64,000 bases of DNA from contig CAJJBY010000009.1 in the NCBI GenBank assembly GCA_905182545.1, positions 62,001-126,000 on the forward strand. The letters are read 5' to 3'. The DNA comes from an uncultured Candidatus Puniceispirillum sp. (GTDB lineage: Bacteria; Pseudomonadota; Alphaproteobacteria; Puniceispirillales; Puniceispirillaceae). The position numbers were made by a program, and so were the translations under genes. Positions within the stretch are counted from its first letter, which is position 1; each line of letters begins with the position of its first letter. The notes under the pieces are model-generated. The model saw only the letters and a program-made list of their open reading frames with translations. It did not search any database and was not told where the DNA came from. This document shows positions 42,323 to 52,996 of this stretch, one piece after another.

Positions 42323-45300
42323 ATGCCGCGCCGCAACGATATCAAATCTATTCTCATCATCGGCGCTGGCCCCATTATTATTGGGCAGGCCTGCGAATTC
42401 GACTATTCTGGCGCACAGGCCTGTAAGGCACTCAAGGCCGATGGCTATCGCATCATTCTGGTAAATTCCAATCCAGCAACGATCATGACCGATCCGGACA
42501 TGGCCGATGCCACCTATATCGAGCCAATCACCCCGGGCACCGTTGCCAAAATCATCGAAGCTGAGCGCCCCGATGCACTGTTGCCGACAATGGGCGGCCA
42601 AACTGCGCTGAATACCGCGCTTTCGCTTTATCATGACGGCACTTTGGAAAAATACGGCGTCGAAATGATTGGCGCACGAACCGCCTCAATCGAAATGGCC
42701 GAAGACCGCGAATTATTCCGCCTGGCGATGGAACGGATCGGGCTTGAATGCGCCCGCGCCAGCACGGTCAATAATTTTGCCGACGCACTGGCTGCCCTTG
42801 ATAAGGTTGGTTTGCCAGCGATTATTCGCCCGTCTTTCACCCTTGGTGGTGAAGGTGGCGGCGTTGCCTATAACCGCGCCGAATTTGAGACCATCGTTGG
42901 CAATGGTCTTCGTCTGTCGCCGGTGTCCGAAGTGCTGATCGAAGAATCGCTTCTTGGCTGGAAAGAATTTGAGATGGAGGTTGTGCGCGACACGACCGAT
43001 AATTGCATCATCATCTGTTCAATCGAAAATATTGATCCGATGGGTGTCCATACAGGGGATTCGGTTACCGTTGCCCCTGCCCTGACCCTTACCGACAAGG
43101 AATATCAGGTACTTCGTAATGCGTCATTGGCGGTGCTTCGTGAAATTGGCGTCGATACTGGCGGGTCAAATGTACAATTTGCCGTTTGCCCAAATACCGG
43201 CCGTGTCATTGTGATCGAGATGAACCCGCGCGTCAGCCGCTCATCAGCACTTGCTTCAAAGGCAACCGGTTTTCCGATTGCCAAAGTCGCTGCCAAATTG
43301 GCAGTTGGGTATCGGCTTGACGAGCTGGTCAATGACATTACCGGCGTCACCCCAGCCAGTTTTGAGCCAACCATCGATTATGTTGTGACCAAAATCCCGC
43401 GCTTTACCTTTGAAAAATTTGCTGGTGCCGAACAAAATCTTTCGACCTCGATGAAGTCGGTTGGTGAGGCCATGGCGGTTGGCCGGTCATTTGAAGAAAG
43501 CCTGCAAAAGGCGCTTCGGTCGATGGAAATTGGCCTGACAGGTTTGAATAATGTCGATATGCCTGCACCTGACAGCGCGCTTGGCGAAGACCCGCTCCGC
43601 GGCTGGCTTGGCGAGCTGGTTCCAAACCGGATTTTGCGCATTGCGATGGCATTGCGAAGCGGCATGTCAATTGCCGAAGTGCATAGCGCAACAAGTTGGG
43701 ATATCTGGTTTCTGGAACGGATTGCGGCCATCATTGAGGCTGAAAACGCCATTATCAATAATGGCTTGCCAGATGATGCGGTATCACTTCGCCATCTGAA
43801 AACGCTTGGCTTTGCCGATAGCCGCCTTGCCGAGCTTGCCAATCTTGATGATGCCACCGTTCGGGCGATGCGCGTAACCGCAGGGGTCAAACCTGTCTAT
43901 AAGCGGATCGATACCTGCGCTGCCGAATTTGCATCTGATACCGCCTATATGTATTCAACCTATGAAGTCACCGATCAGGCCGAATGTGAGTCTGATCCAA
44001 GTGACCGGAAAAAAATTGTCATCCTTGGTGGCGGGCCAAACCGCATTGGTCAGGGAATCGAATTTGACTATTGCTGTGTTCATGCTTGCTATGCGCTGTC
44101 CGAGGCTGGCTATGAAACCATCATGATCAATTGTAATCCGGAAACAGTTTCAACCGATTATGACACGTCCGACCGGCTGTATTTTGAGCCTTTGACCGAC
44201 GAAGATGTGATTTCTGTCATCAAGCGCGAGGCCGAAAATGGCGATCTGCGCGGCGTTATCGTCCAGCTTGGCGGGCAAACTCCGCTGAAAATCGCCGCCG
44301 CTTTGGAAGCCGAAGGCATCCCCATCCTTGGTACCAGCCCAGATGCAATCGACCTTGCCGAAGACCGCGAACGCTTTCAAAAACTATTGCAAAAGCTGGA
44401 TCTGTTGCAGCCCGAAAATGGCATTGCCCATTCGGCCGAAGAAGCCCGCGCGATTGTTGACCGTATTGGCCTGCCGGTTGTCATCCGGCCATCCTATGTT
44501 CTTGGTGGGCGGGCGATGGAAGTCGTTCACCAAATCACCGATCTTGAACGCTATATGCGTGATGCGGTTGTTGTATCGGGAGCCAACCCTGTGTTGATTG
44601 ACCGCTTTCTCAATAATGCCATCGAAGTTGATGTTGATGCGCTATGCGATGGCACTGATGTCTATATTGGTGGCATCATGGAACATATCGAAGAAGCTGG
44701 TATTCATTCTGGCGATTCTGCCTGTTCCTTACCGCCACAGCATTTATCCGACGAAATTCTTGCCGAAATCCGCCACCAAACCTCAGAGCTTGCCTTTGCG
44801 CTGAATGTTGTCGGTTTGATGAATATCCAATTCGCCATCCGCGAAGATAAAATCTATCTTCTTGAAGTTAATCCGCGCGGCAGTCGCACGGTGCCGTTTG
44901 TCGCAAAAACCACCGGCGTTCCACTTGCCAAAATCGCCTCACGCGTGATGGCTGGCGAAAAGCTGGCAAGCTTTAATCTCAAGGATTTTGATTTGCCGCA
45001 TGTTGCGGTGAAAGAAGCGGTCTTCCCATTTGCCCGGTTCCCGGGTGTTGATGTGTTCCTTGGCCCTGAAATGAAATCAACTGGCGAGGTCATGGGCATT
45101 GACCGCAGCTTTGGCGCGGCATTTTCCAAAAGCCAGCAAGGTGCCGGTGTTGATTTGCCGCTATCGGGCACTGTCTTTATTTCGGTCAGGGATGAAGATA
45201 AACAAGCGTTTGTCGAAATTTGTCGAAGCCTTGTCAAAGATGGCTTTAAGGTTCTGGCAACAGGCGGCACCACCGATGCCTTGAATGAGGCTGGTGTTCC

Positions 45301-45571
45301 GGCAACACGGATCAATAAGGTGATGGAAGGCAGGCCGCATGCTGTTGATGCGATGCTGTCTGGCGAGATTCAGCTTGTTTTCAACACCGCCAAGGGTGCT
45401 GGGGCTATCAAGGATTCTTTCTCGCTTCGGCATAACGCCCTTACCAATAAAATCCCCTATTACACAACGGTTTCAGGAAGCCGCGCCGCGGCTGAAGCCA
45501 TTCGCGCCCTTCGTCAAGGACAGCTTGGTGTCCGCACCTTGCAGGATTATCTTGCAGATATTAAGCGTTAA
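42323..45571 (+). CDS. carB: Carbamoyl-phosphate synthase large subunit
   Basis: 1082 aa, [28 protein letters not shown], duplicated ATP-grasp. Confidence 0.98.
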   Translation: MPRRNDIKSILIIGAGPIIIGQACEFDYSGAQACKALKADGYRIILVNSNPATIMTDPDMADATYIEPITPGTVAKIIEAERPDALLPTMGGQTALNTALSLYHDGTLEKYGVEMIGARTASIEMAEDRELFRLAMERIGLECARASTVNNFADALAALDKVGLPAIIRPSFTLGGEGGGVAYNRAEFETIVGNGLRLSPVSEVLIEESLLGWKEFEMEVVRDTTDNCIIICSIENIDPMGVHTGDSVTVAPALTLTDKEYQVLRNASLAVLREIGVDTGGSNVQFAVCPNTGRVIVIEMNPRVSRSSALASKATGFPIAKVAAKLAVGYRLDELVNDITGVTPASFEPTIDYVVTKIPRFTFEKFAGAEQNLSTSMKSVGEAMAVGRSFEESLQKALRSMEIGLTGLNNVDMPAPDSALGEDPLRGWLGELVPNRILRIAMALRSGMSIAEVHSATSWDIWFLERIAAIIEAENAIINNGLPDDAVSLRHLKTLGFADSRLAELANLDDATVRAMRVTAGVKPVYKRIDTCAAEFASDTAYMYSTYEVTDQAECESDPSDRKKIVILGGGPNRIGQGIEFDYCCVHACYALSEAGYETIMINCNPETVSTDYDTSDRLYFEPLTDEDVISVIKREAENGDLRGVIVQLGGQTPLKIAAALEAEGIPILGTSPDAIDLAEDRERFQKLLQKLDLLQPENGIAHSAEEARAIVDRIGLPVVIRPSYVLGGRAMEVVHQITDLERYMRDAVVVSGANPVLIDRFLNNAIEVDVDALCDGTDVYIGGIMEHIEEAGIHSGDSACSLPPQHLSDEILAEIRHQTSELAFALNVVGLMNIQFAIREDKIYLLEVNPRGSRTVPFVAKTTGVPLAKIASRVMAGEKLASFNLKDFDLPHVAVKEAVFPFARFPGVDVFLGPEMKSTGEVMGIDRSFGAAFSKSQQGAGVDLPLSGTVFISVRDEDKQAFVEICRSLVKDGFKVLATGGTTDALNEAGVPATRINKVMEGRPHAVDAMLSGEIQLVFNTAKGAGAIKDSFSLRHNALTNKIPYYTTVSGSRAAAEAIRALRQGQLGVRTLQDYLADIKR

Positions 45572-45639
45572 CCGTTAACCTACGGTAAGACTATTGGTTA
45601 ACGCCGCTTTGCGGCTCGCGTAGATGGATTTGTAAAACG

Positions 45640-46128
45640 ATGGAAAAAATACCTTTCACCCCACAGGGGCTCGATGTCATTAAAGAAGAGCTTGCGCATC
45701 TAAAAGGCACTGAGCGTCAGGCCGTGATTAATGCCATTGCCGTTGCCCGCGAGCATGGTGATCTGTCGGAAAATGCCGAATATCACGCTGCGCGTGAAAA
45801 ACAATCATTCATCGAAGGTCGCATTTCTGAGCTTGAAGATGTGACAAGCCGCGCCGAAGTTATCGATGCGGAAAAATTAAATGGTGAAAAAGTGACATTT
45901 GGCACAAGCGTTGGTGTTGTTGACGAAGAAACCGACGAAGAATCGCTGTATCATATTGTCGGGCCTTACGAAACTGATATTTCCAAACGCATGATTTCAA
46001 CATCATCACCCGTTGCGCGTGCCGTCATTGGCAAAAGCGTTGGCGACTCGGTTGAGGTGCAAACCCCGGGCGGCGTGCGGTCTTATGAGATATTGACGAT
46101 TGCCTTATTTGACATCACCAAGGTCTAA
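45640..46128 (+). CDS. greA: Transcription elongation factor GreA
   Basis: FTPQGLDVIKEELAHLKG, AREHGDLSENAEYHAARE. Confidence 0.97.
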   Translation: MEKIPFTPQGLDVIKEELAHLKGTERQAVINAIAVAREHGDLSENAEYHAAREKQSFIEGRISELEDVTSRAEVIDAEKLNGEKVTFGTSVGVVDEETDEESLYHIVGPYETDISKRMISTSSPVARAVIGKSVGDSVEVQTPGGVRSYEILTIALFDITKV

Positions 46129-46174
46129 TAAAACCAAACACGCATGAGCAAAACCAACCAAGGTTTGGCATTAG

Positions 46175-46654
46175 CTAGGCTTGGTTGATTGGCACGCCAT
46201 CAAGCTGTTTTGCCGACCGGATCGACAAGGCGGTTTTCACATGGCTGACATTTTTTGCTGGTGTCAGATAGCTTGTCAGGAATTTCTGGAAATCATCCCA
46301 ATCATGCGCAACTATTTTCAATAGAAAATCGGTTTCGCCCATCAGCATATGGCATTCGCGCACTTGCGGCCATGTCGATACCAGCGTTTCAAAATCCTGC
46401 AAATCGGTTTCGGCCTGACTGGTCAGACCAACAAAGGCAAACACCTGAACGCTATAGCCAAGCGCGTCCGAATCAATATCGGCATGATAGCCTTTGATAA
46501 TACCAGCATCTTCTAATGCGCGAACCCGCCGAAGACATGGCGGTGCCGAAATACCGGCATTTTTGGCAAGATCGACATTCGTCATGCGCCCATGATCTTG
46601 CAAATCATGCAAAATCTGCCGATCAACCGAGTCCAGTTTGATTTTTTCAGCCAT
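46175..46654 (-). CDS. Lrp/AsnC family transcriptional regulator
   Basis: LDSVDRQILHDLQDHGRMTNVDLAKNAGISAPPCLRRVRALEDAGII. Confidence 0.95.
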   Translation of the reverse strand: MAEKIKLDSVDRQILHDLQDHGRMTNVDLAKNAGISAPPCLRRVRALEDAGIIKGYHADIDSDALGYSVQVFAFVGLTSQAETDLQDFETLVSTWPQVRECHMLMGETDFLLKIVAHDWDDFQKFLTSYLTPAKNVSHVKTALSIRSAKQLDGVPINQA

Positions 46655-46746
46655 AAATACAGCGCCAGCATTAATAAAGCGTTACGATAAGATATGCATA
46701 ATAGACGCGCCACGCATCATTCGACAAGCGATATTGCGTAATATTA

Positions 46747-47856
46747 TTGCCTGAAGACCGCGCCCAAGTTACTTATAGTTATCAAACCGACCAAGATGGA
46801 GACATCGCCTTGCCCGCATCCACCCCTTTGCCCTCCTCGGGCAAAACTAACGAAACCAACGGTGAAAATTCCCAGATTTGGGTGATTAGCGATGGCACGG
46901 CAGGCATGCGGCTGCAGGCAATTGCGCTTGGCGATGCGTTGATCGCTGCCGACATAACAAACCAGACCAGCCTTGCCGATATCATCAGTAAACCATCTTG
47001 GTGGCTTCGGCACTTGCCGCGGCTTGTTCCTTTCCTGCCGAAAACCTTGTTATCGTCTTGGCTTGGGTCAATTGCCGGTCGCCTAAGCAAGGACAAACCG
47101 GCAATCATCATCACTTGTGGTCGGCGTATGGCGGGAACTTCGATCGCCCTCAAACAGCTTTCAAAGGCACATGCGGTTGGCACACGCACAATCCATATTC
47201 AAGATCCGCGCTTGCCGCCACATTATTTTGATATTTTGATCGTGCCACAGCATGATCCGGCACGCGGCGCAAATGTCCTAACAAACATGGCATCGTTAAA
47301 CCGTCTTGATATGCCTAAGATCGCCGATGCGGCAAATCAGCTTGGCAAGAAATGGCGCGCCCTTCCCGCGCCGCGGGTGGCGGTGCTGCTTGGCGGGGCC
47401 AATCGGCGCTATGATATTTCGGCGATCATGGCAAAGGATATGGCGAGCCGGCTTGCCGATTTTGCCACCAAAACAGGGGCCAGCCTTGCGCTGATCCCAT
47501 CACGGCGCACACCTGCCAATCTTGTTACCCAGCTTACAGCCGCGCTTGGGCCATTGCCCTATGCGGTCATGGATCAGGCCGAAAATAACCCCTATCCGGG
47601 GATTTTGGGGCTAGTTGATGCGGTGATTGTCACATCTGATTCGGTCAATATGATTTCTGAGGCAACAATCACCAGCCTGCCAATTCTGATTGCCGAATGG
47701 AAAAGCGAAACCGGCCGGATTGGCGCGTTTCATGATGCAATGATGGCAGCGGGGCATATTGCGCCATTGCGCGAGAAGATTCCGCAAGACGGCTTTACCC
47801 CGCTTTTTGAAATGCCCGCTATTGTAAAATCGGTTTTGGCGCGGCTTAACAGCTAG
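46747..47856 (+). CDS. Mitochondrial fission ELM1-like family protein (DUF1022)
   Basis: IWVISDGTAGMRLQAIALGDAL, IQDPRLPPHYFDILIVPQHDP, TSDSVNMISEA. Confidence 0.88.
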   Translation: MPEDRAQVTYSYQTDQDGDIALPASTPLPSSGKTNETNGENSQIWVISDGTAGMRLQAIALGDALIAADITNQTSLADIISKPSWWLRHLPRLVPFLPKTLLSSWLGSIAGRLSKDKPAIIITCGRRMAGTSIALKQLSKAHAVGTRTIHIQDPRLPPHYFDILIVPQHDPARGANVLTNMASLNRLDMPKIADAANQLGKKWRALPAPRVAVLLGGANRRYDISAIMAKDMASRLADFATKTGASLALIPSRRTPANLVTQLTAALGPLPYAVMDQAENNPYPGILGLVDAVIVTSDSVNMISEATITSLPILIAEWKSETGRIGAFHDAMMAAGHIAPLREKIPQDGFTPLFEMPAIVKSVLARLNS

Positions 47857-47882
47857 AGTGCCGCCAGCCAAGCCAAGGGTAA

Positions 47883-48860
47883 TCAGTGAAATAATTTGCG
47901 GTCATCATTGGGGAACATGCCATCATAAAGACCGGCAACCTGTTCACCATATCCGTTATAGATTTGCGTTCTCACATTCTTATTACTGCCAAGCAGCCGT
48001 TCGGTTTTTTGTGACCAACGCGGATGCGGCACATCAGGATTCACATTTGCCCAAAACCCATATTCACGCGCATTCAACTGTTCCCAAAAAGACACGGGCT
48101 GTTGGTCGGTAAAGGTAAAGCGCGTAATCGATTTGACCGATTTAAAACCATATTTCCACGGTGTCACCAACCGGATTGGCGCACCGTTCTGCGCTGGCAT
48201 TGGTTTACCATAAATGCCAGTTGCCAAAAAGGCCAATTCATTTGTGGCTTCGGCAAGGGTTAGCCCCTCAACATAGGGCCATGGATACCAGCTTTGCTTT
48301 TGTCCAGGGGCAATTGACGGGTCAAAAAAGGTTTCCATCTGCAAATATTTAGCTTCGGGTTTTGGGTTTGCCAGCTTGACCAAATTGGCCAATGGCACGC
48401 CACTCCACGGCACAGCCATCGCCCATGCCTCAACACAGCGATGCCGGTAAAGTCGTTCTTCCAGCCCGCCCGCCTTGGCGATCATATCTTCGGCATCTAG
48501 CTGCATTTCAGTTTCAACCAAGCCGTCAATTGTGACCATCCACGGATCAGTAACCAGCTTTTGCGCCCGTTTCAAGATATTCTTTGATGATCCGAATTCG
48601 TAAAAATTCGTATAGGTTGTTGCATCATCTTCGGGCGTGATATCGCGGTCTAGCCGATAGGCCATATTGCGCGGCGCTGGATAACCTTCGATGGCAGCCG
48701 CCGCAGCCGCCGCAAACCCGCCAACGCCAGTCAAGGCAGTCGTCAGTCCAAGACCAGCAAAGCCTGCAGCGCGAAGCCATTCTCGGCGGTTTAGGTAAAT
48801 ATGCTCAGATGTCGCATCGGCTTCAGCCATAGCCCAGCTTGGGCATTTTTTGATCAGCAT
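47883..48860 (-). CDS. msrP: Protein-methionine-sulfoxide reductase catalytic subunit MsrP (YedY)
   Basis: Tat-like NRREWLRAAGF, YRHRCVEAWAMAVPWSGVPLANL, KYGFKSVKSI. Confidence 0.93.
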   Translation of the reverse strand: MLIKKCPSWAMAEADATSEHIYLNRREWLRAAGFAGLGLTTALTGVGGFAAAAAAAIEGYPAPRNMAYRLDRDITPEDDATTYTNFYEFGSSKNILKRAQKLVTDPWMVTIDGLVETEMQLDAEDMIAKAGGLEERLYRHRCVEAWAMAVPWSGVPLANLVKLANPKPEAKYLQMETFFDPSIAPGQKQSWYPWPYVEGLTLAEATNELAFLATGIYGKPMPAQNGAPIRLVTPWKYGFKSVKSITRFTFTDQQPVSFWEQLNAREYGFWANVNPDVPHPRWSQKTERLLGSNKNVRTQIYNGYGEQVAGLYDGMFPNDDRKLFH

Positions 48861-48972
48861 TGGCTATCTCCTTCGGCGACAAGGCGTTGGTGATCTCTAT
48901 CCCTACTGAGCCAATATGGCAACTATGCGGCATAATCTTGCGGCATCCGCACCAATCGCAACATCAGATGTT

Positions 48973-50174
48973 TCAAGATAGACTGGCAGTTACTTTGGCA
49001 ATTCTTTGCATCGCATCGGCCAAAACATCATCCGCCGCGGCATAAGAGATTCTGAAATAGGGCGACAGACCAAACGCAACTCCCGGCACCACCGCCACTT
49101 CACCCACCTCAAGAAGATAGCTGACAAAATCGCTATCGCTTTCGATGATTTTACCATCAGGCTGCTTTTTCCCAATCAATTTGGCAATTGAGGGATAGAC
49201 ATAAAAAGCCCCTTCGGGGAGCGGGCAATCAATCCCGTCAATATTGTTCAGCGCATTACAAACAAGCTGGCGACGGCGGGCAAAGGCAGCGCAGTTTTCA
49301 GCCATGAAATCCAACGGCCCATCCAGTGCGGCAATCGCAGCATATTGCGCCATTGAATTCGGGCTTGATGTTGATTGCGATTGCACCTTTGCCATTGCCT
49401 TGATCAATGGCACTGGCCCACTGCCATAGCCAATGCGCCACCGGTCATGCAATAGGATTTCGACACGCCATTTACGGTTAGAATACGGTCTTGCAGATCC
49501 GGCGTAATCGTTGCCATGGTCGTAAATTTGAAATCGTCATAGACCAGATGTTCATAGATATCGTCACTGATCAAATGCAATTGCGGGTGGCGGCGCATGA
49601 CCGCGGCAAACGCCATCAAATCATCTGCATCATAGCCAACCCCACCCGGGTTTGATGGGCTGTTCAAGATAAGCCATTTGCTATTTGGCGTGATGGCTGC
49701 TTCCAGATCTTCGGCGCTAATCTTCATGGGATTGGCACCGCTTCCCTTCACAAAGACCGGTTTTGCCTCGCAAATTTCGACAATGCCGGCAAAGCTAACC
49801 CAATAGGGTGTTGGGATAATCACCTCATCACTTGGGTTCAAACTGGCCATTAACGCGTTAAACAAAACCTGCTTGCCACCGGTGCTAACCGTAATCATAT
49901 CCGCCGTGCAGCTAACGTTGTTTTCACGCGCAAATTTCCGGCAGATCGCTTCTTTTAATTCAGGGATACCGTCAACTTGCGTATATTTCGTTTTGCCTGC
50001 CTTCATCGCTGCAATCGCAGCATCCTTAATATGCTGCGGCGTATCAAAATCAGGCTCACCAGCAGCAAGCCCAATCACCTTGCGGCCTGCGGCTTTCATA
50101 TTCAATGCCATGTCGGTAATCGACACTGTTGGTGATGGCGCGATGCGGTTTAGCCTGTCCGAAATAAGGCCCAT
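48973..50174 (-). CDS. Class I aminotransferase (aspartate aminotransferase-like), frameshifted into two ORFs
   Basis: N-terminal ORF ends NGVSKSYCMTGGALAMAVGQCH* where TGWRIGYGSGP is expected; the other frame reads WRIGYGSGPVPLIKAMAKVQSQSTSSPNSMAQ. Confidence 0.92.
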
Positions 50175-50285
50175 TGATCCGGTCTCCTTTTCCCTTTCAA
50201 ATTTATGGGGTGCTTTGTGGTTTAGGACAAGTGCTTTTCGCCGCGCCCCCTTTCTTCTTTGGTCGAACATGCCTATCTTAGGGGC

Positions 50286-52415
50286 ATGAACGAAACCAGT
50301 AACGACAACCTCATTATCACCCGATCAAGCGGCCCGGCAAATTTTGACCTAAACTCAGAATTTAAACCAGCTGGTGATCAGCCAACCGCCATTGCCGAAT
50401 TGATCGAAGGCATTCAAACCGGCGAACGCGATCAGGTTCTGCTTGGGGTGACAGGATCAGGCAAAACCTTTACCGCCGCGCATGTCATCCAGCAGATCAA
50501 GCGGCCAACGCTTATTCTGGCACCAAACAAAACATTGGCAGCCCAGCTATATGGCGAGATGCGGTCGCTATTCCCCAATAATGCAGTCGAATTTTTCGTT
50601 TCCTATTATGATTATTACCAGCCCGAAGCCTATGTGCCTCGATCCGATACCTATATCGAAAAAGAGTCGTCAATCAATGAGCAGATTGACAGGATGCGCC
50701 ATTCGGCAACCCGCTCCCTTCTTGAGCGTGACGATGTCATCATTGTCGCGTCGGTATCATGTATCTATGGCATTGGTTCGGTTGAAACCTATTCCAGCAT
50801 GACGATGAAACTCACCACTGGTGAAACTGTTTCACGGCAAGATTTACTGCGCCAGCTGACCGAGCTTCAATATCGCCGCAATGATACAAATTTTGTGCGT
50901 GGCACATTTCGGGTTCGCGGTGACTCGGTTGAATTATTTCCAGCTCACCTTGAAGATAGCGCATGGCGCATTTCGCTTTTTGGCGATGCGATCGAAGCCA
51001 TTTTTGAATTTGACCCGCTAACCGGGTCAAAAAATGCGACATTGGATAGCATCACGATCTTTGCCAATTCGCATTATGTGACGCCGCGGCCAACCTTGCA
51101 GCAAGCCTGCAAACAGATCAAACAGGAACTCAAAGGCCGTATTGCCGAATTCACCGCCAATAATCAGCTTCTCGAAGCCCAGCGCATCGAACAACGCACA
51201 CAATTTGATGTTGAGATGATCGAGGCGACTGGTGCTTGTGCCGGTATTGAAAATTATTCGCGCTATCTTTCCGGTCGTGGGCCGGGCGAGCCGCCGCCAA
51301 CGCTGTTTGAATATCTGCCAGAAAATGCGCTTTTGATCATTGATGAAAGCCATGTCACGGTTCCCCAGCTTGGCGCGATGTATAAAGGCGATTTTGCGCG
51401 CAAATCAACCTTGTCAAATTATGGCTTTAGGCTGCCATCATGCCTTGATAACCGGCCTTTGAAATTCGAAGAATGGGAAGGATTCCGGCCACAAACCATT
51501 TTTGTTTCAGCCACCCCGGGCAAATGGGAGCTAGAGCGAACCGGCGGTGTCTTTAGCGAACAGGTGGTAAGGCCAACAGGGTTGATTGATCCGAATTGTG
51601 TTGTCCGGCCAACGGTCAATCAGGTTGATGATATCATTGCCGAATGCCGTGACGTTGCCGCCAAGGGTCAGCGGGCGCTAATTACGACCCTGACCAAAAA
51701 AATGGCCGAGGCCTTGTCCGAATATATGTATGAATCAGGATTGCGCGTTCGCTATCTCCATTCCGATATCGATACGCTGGAACGGATCGAAATCATGCGT
51801 GATCTGCGCCTTGGTGTGTTTGACGTGTTGATCGGCATTAACCTGCTTCGTGAGGGGCTTGATATCCCCGAATGTTCGCTTGTTGGCATTCTGGACGCTG
51901 ACAAGGAAGGCTTCCTTCGGTCGCGAACATCACTTATCCAAACCATCGGGCGCGCCGCGCGAAATCTTGATGGCCGTGTTATCCTTTACGGCGACCGCGT
52001 GACCGATTCAATGCAATATGCGCTGGATGAAACCAACCGGCGGCGCGAACGCCAAACAGCCTATAACATCGCCCATGGCATTACGCCTGAATCGGTTCGC
52101 AAAGAAATCGCTGATGTTCTGGATTCGGTTTATGAACGTGGTGATCATCTAACGCCGCAAGCTGGTGCCAAATCAGGCGATCTGATCGGCAGTAACTTCA
52201 AAACCGTGCTTACTGATCTTGAAACCAATATGAAAGCCGCTGCCGCTAATCTGGAATTTGAAGAAGCGGCGAGGTTGCGCGATGAAATTCGCCGCATGGA
52301 AGCCGCCCAGCTGGGCCTGTTTGAACCCGGGGTTCCATCCGCCATTGCCGAAAGGCATGGGTTTCCTGCTGGCACCCCCGGCGCGCCAATTAAAAAGCGT
52401 GGACGGCGACGCTAA
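50286..52415 (+). CDS. uvrB: Excinuclease ABC subunit B
   Basis: [43 protein letters not shown]-terminal UVR motif. Confidence 0.98.
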   Translation: MNETSNDNLIITRSSGPANFDLNSEFKPAGDQPTAIAELIEGIQTGERDQVLLGVTGSGKTFTAAHVIQQIKRPTLILAPNKTLAAQLYGEMRSLFPNNAVEFFVSYYDYYQPEAYVPRSDTYIEKESSINEQIDRMRHSATRSLLERDDVIIVASVSCIYGIGSVETYSSMTMKLTTGETVSRQDLLRQLTELQYRRNDTNFVRGTFRVRGDSVELFPAHLEDSAWRISLFGDAIEAIFEFDPLTGSKNATLDSITIFANSHYVTPRPTLQQACKQIKQELKGRIAEFTANNQLLEAQRIEQRTQFDVEMIEATGACAGIENYSRYLSGRGPGEPPPTLFEYLPENALLIIDESHVTVPQLGAMYKGDFARKSTLSNYGFRLPSCLDNRPLKFEEWEGFRPQTIFVSATPGKWELERTGGVFSEQVVRPTGLIDPNCVVRPTVNQVDDIIAECRDVAAKGQRALITTLTKKMAEALSEYMYESGLRVRYLHSDIDTLERIEIMRDLRLGVFDVLIGINLLREGLDIPECSLVGILDADKEGFLRSRTSLIQTIGRAARNLDGRVILYGDRVTDSMQYALDETNRRRERQTAYNIAHGITPESVRKEIADVLDSVYERGDHLTPQAGAKSGDLIGSNFKTVLTDLETNMKAAAANLEFEEAARLRDEIRRMEAAQLGLFEPGVPSAIAERHGFPAGTPGAPIKKRGRRR

Positions 52416-52691
52416 GGCTGATAAAGATCAAAGAACCAAGGCGTCACACCGCTTTGCGCCAATCGCAAGAATCACCGTAAAACAGCCGCTAATCACCAGT
52501 GGTTTTGCACAAGTTCTGCAAAAATGCCTTGATTCGGTTAGGTGACTTTAAAATTTACGCCGATTGAACGTCTTTTTGCCCTTGAAATATATTAACTATC
52601 TGTAATAATTATGTTTTAATTTTATGCCTATTTTTTAGGCAAAGGGTAATTTTTCGTAGAAAAACAGTACGCCATAAAAAAAATTAGAGGT

Positions 52692-52712
52692 TTTTCCACA
52701 GGTTTATCCACA
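52692..52712 (+). promoter_or_regulatory. Two direct consensus DnaA boxes (TTTTCCACA and TTATCCACA)
   Basis: TTTTCCACA at 52692-52700 and TTATCCACA at 52704-52712, both matching TTWTNCACA, in an AT-rich intergenic region. Confidence 0.55.
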
Positions 52713-52996
52713 GCAATCGGGGAAAACAATTTTTACCATTTCCGAAGATGAAATCTAGCTGATTCGCAAATTCCACATTCGCGCAGCTAGACGGTAACCA
52801 TATCCTTGTATTCGGGCGTAAATCATCGATTGATCATAGATCATTCTCGGTCGAGGATCATCGGCATGACTTGAAAATCGCCTCATTCCCGACTGCGGCA
52901 ATGACTTTTCTTGGGAAATTTTTTATACTGAACCTTTCATACGCCCCGAACGCCGATCGCAATTCTTCACCCCGAAACGCCGCCAAACCCCAATAG

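Noticed and set aside
46155-46187. CAACCAAG/CTTGGTTG inverted repeat between greA and the Lrp gene
   Set aside because: One arm lies within the Lrp coding end, there is no T tract and the loop is long; probably chance or a weak terminator
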